Shown: positions 10,215 through 11,891 of the stretch, piece after piece
How the letters are laid out: each line of letters opens with the position of its first letter
Position numbering within the stretch: the first letter of the stretch is position 1
Program-made: the position numbers and the translations under genes
The notes under the pieces: model-generated
The model's database searches: none
What the model was told of the DNA's origin: nothing
What the model saw: only the letters and a program-made list of their open reading frames with translations
Assembly: GCA_026770585.1 (NCBI GenBank)
Contig: MU646315.1
Coordinates: 414,915-426,805, forward strand
DNA from: Baffinella frigidus
Lineage: Eukaryota; Cryptophyceae; Cryptomonadales; Baffinellaceae
Length of the DNA: 11,891 nt
Reading direction: 5' to 3'

Positions 10215-11787
10215 ACCCTGCCTGTCTCTGTCTCTGTCTCTGTATCTGTCTCTGTCTCTGTCTCTGTCTCTGTCTCTGTCTCCGTCTCCGTCTCTGTCAC
10301 TGTCGATCTACCTCAGCAGTGCTGCGGTCGGTTTTCCGGACGCGGATCGCAAACACCTCCCCCACGTTGTCCTCCCCCCTGGTGTAGGGTTGAGGGTTCA
10401 GGGTTTAGGGTGTAGGGTTCAAGGTTTGGGGTTTGGGGTTTGGGGTTAAGGGTTGAGGGTGTACGGTTCAGGGTTTAGGGTTTAGGGTTTAGGGTTTAGG
10501 GTTTAGGGTTTAAGGTTTAGGGTGTAGGGTGTAGGGTTAAGGGCTTAGGGTGTACGGATCAGGGTTTGGGGTTTAGGGTTTAGGGTTTAGGGTTTAGGGT
10601 TTAGGGTGTAGGGTTTAGGGTTGAGGGTTTAGGGTCTGGAGGGCACCGCAGCGCGTCCAACAAGTTGGTCTCGTCGACGCCCACTTTGTTAATCGACAGG
10701 ATCGTGTCGCCCTTGTGCAACACCTGCGAGCACACGTGGAGACGTTTTCACATCTCACGTTCGCGAAACCACACCGCGGGTTACGAAGGGATTCTCACTG
10801 GCTGAGCCACCGCGAATCGGTTACGATATCCGTAGGAACAAGCATATGTCCCTACGGATTGCCTACCGTAGGGTCCTCCTACACACAAGGTCGACTTTGT
10901 GCACCGACAGGATCGGAGGGTTGGAGAAAAGCACAGTAGTGAGAAGGAAGATCTGAGAAAACACAACAGTGAGAAGGAGGATTAGAGGATGACGGGGTGA
11001 TGCGGAGGATTGGAGGGAAAAGGGGTGAATCGCCCTGGTGCCGCACCTGCGCGCACAAGCCACAAAGCGTTCTACGAAGGGATTTTGTGAATAACACAGA
11101 AGTGGATAATTCATATACCCTACTATATCCAATCCGTAGGAACAACGGGTTCTTCCTAGGGCTATCTTAACGGGAAATCGCTCAATTTCGGCCATAACAT
11201 CCCTGCGTAACCCGCTGTCTGACCTCGATTTGTTTTTCAGAAGTGATGGGCCAGCGAGGCTGGTACCTTGGCACTGTGTGCGGAAGTGCCCGGCACAAAC
11301 GCCTAGATGACGGTGCCGACAGGCACTTATGCCCACATGGCCAATGGACGACACTTTCGAGGACTGCTACTGTACTGACGTGGGCCCGTCTGAAGGCTCA
11401 TAGACTTGTGGATCACTCATCTCCAGGCTCGAGACTAATACGGAAGAAGAAGAAGAGATACCTTGGCACTGTGTGCGGGGGTGCCCGGCACAAGCGCTTG
11501 AATGATGGTGCCGACCGGCACGATCACCACAATTGCTCGGGGTACAGGGTTCAGGGGTAAGGAGTTGGTAATACATAAAAGAAGAGGTTAGGGTGCCTGA
11601 TCACTGTGGGTTCAGGGTTCAGGATACAGGGTTGAGGGGTCCAAAAACGATATGCTCAGTGATAAAGATGGTAGATTACCTTGGCACTGTGTGCGGGGGT
11701 GCCCGGCACAAGCGCTTGAATGACGGTGCCGACCGGCACGATGCCCACCGTCGCCACCCCATCGGCGACCGACCCGGACGTGCGCCC
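3566..11787 (-). CDS. PDZ and coiled-coil protein gene, 14 exons, 5' partial
   Basis: This is a spliced gene read right to left. Its exons are 11787-11680, 10723-10647, 10378-10312, 9693-9616, 8883-8803, 8443-8408, 7677-7604, 6629-6545, 6019-5937, 5130-5019, 4793-4731, 4610-4558, 4170-4100 and 3627-3566. They join without a frame break into 349 codons plus TAG, with introns of 120 to 974 nt. Residues about 14-84 form a PDZ domain, a fold that usually binds C-terminal peptides of partner proteins. After that come charged helical segments rich in E, K, R, Q and L that look like coiled coil, and a short non-helical tail. No signal peptide or membrane segment is visible. A scaffolding or cytoskeletal role is inferred, not shown. 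The initiator codon lies beyond the window. Twelve donors are GT and one is GC. Support comes from phase agreement at every junction, GC-rich third positions and the domain match. The weakest exons are 5, 6 and 14. Confidence 0.8.
3892..4065. mobile_element. 174-bp element with ~38-bp terminal inverted repeats (intron 13)
   Basis: The left end ATAGTTCTCCAATTTATG and the inverse of the right end differ at about three positions over 38 bp (both include TAGTTTTGTAAAGTCGCT). It has no coding capacity. It lies in the last intron, 35 bp from the exon 13 donor. Confidence 0.85.
4100..4170 (-). CDS. Exon 13: end of helical region, acidic turn
   Basis: The first base completes Arg from exon 12, and the exon ends in phase 1 at CAAG|GTACGC. 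It encodes EMESSEAMHRWHEDPNDDDP and then FGQ. The helix gives way to an acidic, Pro-containing stretch. An acceptor-end copy (4324-4366, one mismatch in 43) lies upstream, separated from the exon by a CA/TA microsatellite. Confidence 0.85.
4196..4320. repeat. (CA)n/(TA)n microsatellite
   Basis: CA repeats (about 4206-4240) followed by TA-rich sequence with TATATG variants. It separates exon 13 from its acceptor-end copy at 4324-4366. Confidence 0.95.
4324..4366 (-). pseudogene. Acceptor-end copy of exon 13
   Basis: The first 43 nt of exon 13 with one mismatch, and an intact TGCGCAG acceptor. Similarity continues upstream through GCTC.TGCGCAG for about 20 nt of intron. It breaks off at AAGAC and runs into TA-rich sequence. 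Confidence 0.9.
4397..4556 (+). repeat. TTTATGG variant array in intron 12
   Basis: More than ten units of TTTATGG (a T-for-G change from TTTAGGG) with small variants. The array ends in GGGTTTACC, which supplies the exon 12 donor on the minus strand. Confidence 0.9.
4558..4610 (-). CDS. Exon 12: coiled-coil segment
   Basis: Starts in phase 0 after CTGGCAG and ends in phase 2. It encodes VIRMDSELKQTQIKLRH. The donor CCG|GTAAACCCTAAACC is itself read out of the telomere-type repeat. No truncated copy was seen. Confidence 0.77.
4677..4722 (+). repeat. Telomere-type tract in the 120-nt intron 11
   Basis: TTTAGGG, TTTGGGG and TTTCGGG units fill most of this short intron between exons 11 and 12. 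A related degenerate tract lies at 4808-4875 on the other side of exon 11. Confidence 0.8.
4731..4793 (-). CDS. Exon 11: helical segment
   Basis: Twenty-one codons, phase 0 at both ends, between acceptor CGATAG and donor CTG|GTTTGA. It encodes TETTLTQTAEIFRLNEL, again heptad-like. The intron that follows is only 120 nt and consists mostly of degenerate CCCTAAA-type repeat. No truncated copy was seen. Confidence 0.72.
5019..5130 (-). CDS. Exon 10: coiled-coil segment
   Basis: The first base completes Arg from exon 9, followed by 37 codons ending in phase 0 at AAG|GTTGTC. It encodes LRAHNTELKREIWEQQRLIH and then QLSGQDASYQQAVDK. Leucines and isoleucines are spaced as in heptads. This is the longest exon in the gene. 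Its acceptor-end copy lies in the upstream intron at 5332-5390. Confidence 0.87.
5332..5390 (-). pseudogene. Acceptor-end copy of exon 10, acceptor lost
   Basis: About 59 nt match the start of exon 10 with roughly 87% identity, encoding KLCAQNRELKREILEQQRL. The acceptor CTGCAG has become CTGCAT. Flanking intron sequence CCTCTGCA is conserved. Confidence 0.9.
5818..5828 (-). pseudogene. Donor-end trace of exon 9
   Basis: AGCACAG|GTTATTTAGCACG resembles the exon 9 donor (GAGCACAG|GTTATTC) plus about 20 nt of intron. It forms an 8-bp inverted repeat (CCTGTGCT and AGCACAGG). Nearby intron sequence (ACTAAACCGG, GGTCAACTGT-like blocks) is also repeated at 5605-5665 and 5835-5915. Confidence 0.55.
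5937..6019 (-). CDS. Exon 9: helical segment
   Basis: Starts in phase 0 after ACGTCAG and ends in phase 2 at CACAG|GTTATT. It encodes LTGRVPEQT and then RSDLETLVDGDFKTSLEH. An acceptor 24 nt further in (GAACAG) would keep frame, but the upstream copy at 6190-6215 is conserved across the first acceptor, so I chose that one. A short donor-end copy lies near 5820. Confidence 0.75.
6063..6153. mobile_element. 91-bp TTAA-flanked hairpin (intron 8)
   Basis: Two ~39-bp arms sharing ATTGACTACGGTAGGCC in inverted orientation surround an 11-bp loop. The element is bordered by TTAA at 6059-6062 and 6154-6157. TTAA target sites are the hallmark of piggyBac-type transposons. It could be a non-autonomous relative. 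Confidence 0.75.
6190..6215 (-). pseudogene. Acceptor-end copy of exon 9
   Basis: TTCAG|CTGACTGGTCTCGTCCCC corresponds to the exon 9 acceptor and first ~25 nt. It lies in the intron upstream of exon 9, beyond the 91-bp TTAA-flanked element. Confidence 0.75.
6406..6428 (-). pseudogene. Donor-end copy of exon 8, donor lost
   Basis: Encodes LTAELKQ as in the end of exon 8, but the donor GT is AT (CAG|ATCCGC). The similarity continues into the intron, through TGGACGC/GCGTCCA hairpin units. This shows a tandem duplication of exon tail plus intron head. Confidence 0.75.
6437..6501. repeat. 20-bp minisatellite of hairpin units
   Basis: Three units of GCGTCCACTAACTGGACGCA type. Each can fold on itself (GCGTCCA with TGGACGC). 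A fourth unit at about 6351-6371 lies in the duplicated segment next to the exon 8 tail copy. Confidence 0.9.
6545..6629 (-). CDS. Exon 8: coiled-coil segment
   Basis: The first base completes Lys from exon 7, followed by 28 codons ending in phase 0 at CAG|GTCTGC. It encodes FKFEIDGFKHAYADRQKD and then VSDLTAELNQ, an amphipathic helix. The acceptor is CCCTACACCAG, running into a TTTAGGG tract on the plus strand. Truncated copies lie upstream (6783-6809, acceptor lost) and downstream (6406-6428, donor lost). Confidence 0.85.
6645..6682 (+). repeat. Short TTTAGGG array upstream of exon 8
   Basis: Five perfect TTTAGGG units lie within 20 bp of the exon 8 acceptor, joined to it by GTGTAGGG variants. 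Confidence 0.92.
6783..6809 (-). pseudogene. Acceptor-end copy of exon 8, acceptor lost
   Basis: About 26 nt match the start of exon 8 with four mismatches (FNFEIDGFK). The base positions of the acceptor CAG read TTG, so this copy cannot use the original splice site. Confidence 0.75.
7053..7086 (-). pseudogene. Donor-end copy of exon 7 (b), older
   Basis: A more diverged copy of the exon 7 end with donor CCA|GTATGC. It lies furthest downstream of all exon 7 copies. Confidence 0.65.
7163..7198 (-). pseudogene. Donor-end copy of exon 7 (a)
   Basis: The last 36 nt of exon 7 with about three mismatches, encoding RVAERERDK, with donor CAA|GTATGC. It lies downstream of both full copies. Confidence 0.85.
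7220..7280 (+). repeat. Degenerate G-rich tract in intron 7
   Basis: GAAGGGTGCAGGGTGCAGGG and related 6- to 7-mers. A second such tract lies at 7819-7885 and a third at 11540-11640. All have the G-rich strand on plus. Confidence 0.7.
7291..7300 (-). pseudogene. Minimal donor-end trace of exon 7
   Basis: The plus-strand string CAGGATACTTGTC (7283-7295) is identical to the junction of exon 7 copy A with its intron. Only about ten exon bases remain. It sits just downstream of copy B. Confidence 0.5.
7371..7444 (-). CDS. Exon 7 (copy B): alternative duplicate of exon 7
   Basis: A complete second copy with its own acceptor (GTAG) and the same donor GTATCC. The single difference is GCG to GCA, both Ala, so the peptide is identical. 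Each copy starts in phase 0 and ends in phase 2. A transcript can therefore carry A or B but not both. Including both shifts the frame and meets TGA at the start of exon 9. Confidence 0.75.
7604..7677 (-). CDS. Exon 7 (copy A): coiled-coil segment
   Basis: Runs from acceptor TGTAG (phase 0) to donor GACAA|GTATCC (phase 2). The two trailing A bases join the first G of exon 8 to make Lys. It encodes AVEVFSEREF and then AHRERVAERERDK, a strongly charged helix typical of coiled coil. A second complete copy, 73 of 74 bases identical by eye, lies at 7371-7444. Partial copies lie on both sides. Confidence 0.85.
7775..7812 (-). pseudogene. Acceptor-end copy of exon 7 (c)
   Basis: A 38-nt diverged copy of the exon 7 start with a small insertion, after acceptor GCTAG. 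It overlaps a short perfect hairpin (GAAGCGAGA and TCTCGCTTC, 7772-7791). Confidence 0.65.
7893..7926 (-). pseudogene. Acceptor-end copy of exon 7 (b)
   Basis: The first 34 nt of exon 7 with no mismatch seen, preceded by acceptor GAGCAG. The copy stops abruptly at TTCTCGC and continues into telomere-type repeat. Confidence 0.9.
8059..8092 (-). pseudogene. Acceptor-end copy of exon 7 (a)
   Basis: The first 34 nt of exon 7 with about five mismatches, after an intact GAGCAG acceptor. It ends at the same exon position as the copy at 7893-7926, which indicates that one was duplicated from the other. Confidence 0.8.
8204..8629 (+). repeat. Telomere-type arrays around exon 6
   Basis: Degenerate TTTAGGG repeat fills both sides of the 36-nt exon 6 (8408-8443). 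Perfect runs lie near 8337-8393. The array stops on either side of the exon and resumes directly at its acceptor. Confidence 0.88.
8408..8443 (-). CDS. Exon 6: 36-nt microexon
   Basis: Twelve codons (GKERDMSSACKH), phase 0 at both ends. The acceptor is CCCTACACCAG, shared exactly with exons 3 and 8. The donor CAC|GTCAGT has a good intron side but lacks the G before GT seen at almost all other donors. An acceptor-end copy with codons for KNEQDMN lies upstream at 8641-8660, which supports a real exon. Confidence 0.5.
8641..8660 (-). pseudogene. Acceptor-end copy of exon 6
   Basis: After CACAG, seven codons read KNEQDMN against GKERDMS in exon 6, aligned from the splice site onward. It lies upstream of exon 6. 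Confidence 0.6.
8803..8883 (-). CDS. Exon 5: helical segment
   Basis: Twenty-seven codons, phase 0 at both ends, between TGCAG and AAG|GTTACG. It encodes TFAHGLINEIPASLETRATL within the linker to the coiled coil. I saw no truncated copy of this exon. An acceptor two bases further in would use another, less codon-biased frame, so the exact start is less certain than for the other exons. Confidence 0.6.
8890..8968. repeat. Short direct repeats next to exon 5
   Basis: Three copies of GCGA(T/A)AAGTCAC, two of them followed by TTGTCA, lie just upstream of the exon 5 acceptor. Confidence 0.8.
9161..9251. repeat. 21-bp minisatellite, four units
   Basis: ACAGCAATCCAACAATTGG occurs four times with period 21, 21 and 24. 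Because 21 is a multiple of three, frames stay open on both strands. The array is in intron 4 and there is no sign that it is coding. Confidence 0.93.
9399..9457 (-). pseudogene. Donor-end copy of exon 4
   Basis: Fifty-nine nt match the 3' part of exon 4 with about three mismatches and encode VEALAYQCFMIEALVRLEQ. The GC donor (CAG|GCAAAC) is kept. It lies downstream of exon 4. A still shorter trace (CTCGAGCAGGC) occurs near 9072-9082. Confidence 0.85.
9616..9693 (-). CDS. Exon 4: helical segment with GC donor
   Basis: Twenty-six codons, phase 0 at both ends, after acceptor GTTGCAG. It encodes VEAFAYQCLMIEALVRLEQ, predicted to be amphipathic helix. The likely donor is CAG|GCAAGA, a GC-AG intron, because no G|GT lies at the end of the conserved block. 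The donor-end copy at 9399-9457 keeps the same GC. A short acceptor-end copy lies upstream near 9745-9759. Confidence 0.8.
9745..9759 (-). pseudogene. Acceptor-end copy of exon 4
   Basis: GGTGCAG|GTGCGGCTACGGAT here resembles the exon 4 acceptor and its first ~14 nt. A GCACG motif occurs in both, about 10 nt upstream of each acceptor. It lies upstream of exon 4 in the transcript. Confidence 0.6.
9984..10003 (-). pseudogene. Donor-end copy of exon 3 (second, short)
   Basis: Only the last ~20 nt of exon 3 remain, ending in donor GAG|GTCCTT. The ~40 bp of intron beyond it match the intron beyond the first copy (GGTTGAG and ACTCTAG blocks). The duplicated unit therefore included exon tail plus intron head. 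Confidence 0.75.
10109..10157 (-). pseudogene. Donor-end copy of exon 3 (first)
   Basis: Matches the 3' part of exon 3 with about five mismatches and encodes EVFAIRVRKTDRSTTE before donor GAG|GTCACC. Its upstream end fades into a (CT)n tract where the acceptor would be, so the microsatellite may have replaced the acceptor. Confidence 0.85.
10165..10302. repeat. (CT)n and (CTGTCT)n microsatellites
   Basis: A pure CT run to about 10212, then TTTGACCCTGC, then CTGTCT hexamers to about 10302. The tract sits between exon 3 and its first truncated copy. On the transcript strand it is purine-rich. Confidence 0.95.
10312..10378 (-). CDS. Exon 3: C-terminal strand of PDZ domain
   Basis: The first base completes an Arg codon from exon 2 and the exon ends in phase 0 at GAG|GTAGAT. 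It encodes VGEVFAIRVRKTD, the last beta strand of a PDZ domain. The acceptor CCCTACACCAG is continuous with telomere-type repeat. Two donor-end copies lie downstream at 10109-10157 and 9984-10003. Confidence 0.85.
10381..10636 (+). repeat. Telomere-type TTTAGGG array in intron 2
   Basis: This tract fills nearly the whole intron between exons 2 and 3. Perfect TTTAGGG runs (about 10467-10511 and 10568-10607) are mixed with GTGTAGGG, TTGAGGG and TTTGGGG variants. On the transcript strand it is CCCTAAA. Confidence 0.9.
10647..10723 (-). CDS. Exon 2: middle of PDZ domain
   Basis: Starts in phase 0 after CTCGCAG and ends in phase 2 at GCG|GTGCCC. It encodes LHKGDTILSINKVGVD followed by an ETNLLDAL helix. 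This matches the PDZ core in which a GDxIL turn is followed by the 'xxVNGxxV' strand and the second alpha helix. The donor is followed within a few bases by CCCTAAACCC repeat. Confidence 0.85.
10776..10875. mobile_element. ~148-bp family, copy 3, incomplete (intron 1)
   Basis: The left end GCGGGTTACGAAGGGATT and the centre (ATCCGTAGGAACAAG to CCTACCGTAGGG) are present. The right terminal repeat is missing. A further centre fragment lies at about 9468-9520 in intron 4. Confidence 0.65.
10887..10918 (-). pseudogene. Internal fragment of exon 2
   Basis: About 30 nt resemble the middle of exon 2. Translated in the same frame it gives ILSVHKVDLV against ILSINKVGVD. It sits upstream of exon 2, next to an inverted-repeat element. 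A block near 11043-11060 resembles the region just upstream of the exon 2 acceptor, so a larger segment may have been duplicated and then interrupted. Confidence 0.5.
11067..11215. mobile_element. ~148-bp inverted-repeat element, copy 2 (intron 1)
   Basis: Ends GCGTTCTACGAAGGGAT and ATCCCTGCGTAACCCGC, the same spacing as the copy at 260-407, and a shared ATCCGTAGGAACAA centre. It lies within the intron between exons 1 and 2. Confidence 0.75.
11267..11336 (-). pseudogene. Donor-end copy of exon 1 (second, older)
   Basis: About 70 nt match the 3' part of exon 1 with roughly nine mismatches. A donor GTACCA is still present. It is further from exon 1 than the first copy and more diverged, as expected if copies were made in succession. 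Confidence 0.85.
11462..11524 (-). pseudogene. Donor-end copy of exon 1 (first)
   Basis: This 63-nt block matches the last 63 nt of exon 1 with one mismatch by eye and keeps a GT donor (GTATC). It lies in the intron downstream of exon 1 and lacks the acceptor and the first 45 nt of the exon. Confidence 0.9.
11680..11787 (-). CDS. Exon 1 of window: N-terminal half of PDZ domain
   Basis: Thirty-six codons, phase 0 at both ends, between acceptor GCAG and donor AAG|GTAATC. The peptide includes VGIVPVGTVIQALVPGTPAH, the usual PDZ pattern of a carboxylate-binding-loop strand followed by a PGTPA turn. There is no start codon, so upstream exons must lie to the right. Two donor-end copies of this exon lie in the following intron (11462-11524 and 11267-11336). 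Confidence 0.85.
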
Positions 11788-11815
11788 CTGCTTTGGAGTT
11801 TCGGGGTGAGGGTTT

Positions 11816-11891
11816 CGGTGTTTTGGGGTTTGGGGTTTGGGGTTTGGGGTTTGGGGTTTGGGGTTTGGGGTTTGGGGTTTGGGGTTTGGGG
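11816..11891 (+). repeat. TTTGGGG tandem array
   Basis: About ten near-perfect units of the 7-mer TTTGGGG run to the window edge. This is a G-for-A variant of TTTAGGG, and the array is more uniform than the others here. Confidence 0.9.

Noticed and set aside
10085-10415. Long low-complexity frames (Ser-Leu, Thr-Glu or Ser-Val repeats)
   Set aside because: They are translations of (CT)n and (CTGTCT)n microsatellites and stay open only because the repeat lacks stops.

Overview
The window looks like nuclear DNA of a eukaryote, probably a unicellular alga or protist. It has no bacterial-style gene packing. It carries long tracts of degenerate TTTAGGG-type (plant/algal telomere-type) repeat, several microsatellites and short inverted-repeat elements. 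It contains one intron-rich gene of many small exons on the minus strand. TTTAGGG repeats, short GC-rich exons and a probable GC-AG intron would fit an alveolate such as a chromerid or dinoflagellate, or another algal lineage, but the sequence alone does not settle this.

Main gene (minus strand, right to left, 11787 down to 3566). I reconstructed 14 exons by eye: 11787-11680, 10723-10647, 10378-10312, 9693-9616, 8883-8803, 8443-8408, 7677-7604, 6629-6545, 6019-5937, 5130-5019, 4793-4731, 4610-4558, 4170-4100 and 3627-3566. All 13 junctions keep one open frame. The exons sum to 1050 nt, giving 349 codons and a TAG stop. The 5' end lies beyond the right edge. The first three exons encode one PDZ domain. 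The rest encode a helical, charged, largely coiled-coil region and a short tail. The product is therefore probably a scaffold or cytoskeleton-associated protein. I do not recognise the gene.

The unusual feature is in the introns. At least ten of the 14 exons are accompanied by truncated, diverged copies of themselves. Copies that keep the acceptor end lie on the upstream side of the intact exon. Copies that keep the donor end lie on the downstream side. Exon 7 is extreme: two nearly identical complete copies, three acceptor-end copies upstream and three donor-end copies downstream. The rest of the introns is mostly telomere-type repeat, always C-rich (CCCTAAA) on the transcript strand. In several places this repeat abuts, and apparently forms, the splice sites.

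Left flank (1-3565). I see no convincing coding exon. This part holds a C-rich telomere-type array (about 1227-1612), a family of ~120-bp hairpin elements with TACAGGGGTACC ends (three copies plus a solo end), a ~148-bp inverted-repeat element that recurs inside the gene, short tandem repeats and a (TG)n tract. One ~120-bp element is inserted immediately after the predicted stop codon. Inside introns there are also a 174-bp element with ~38-bp terminal inverted repeats and a 91-bp hairpin flanked by TTAA.
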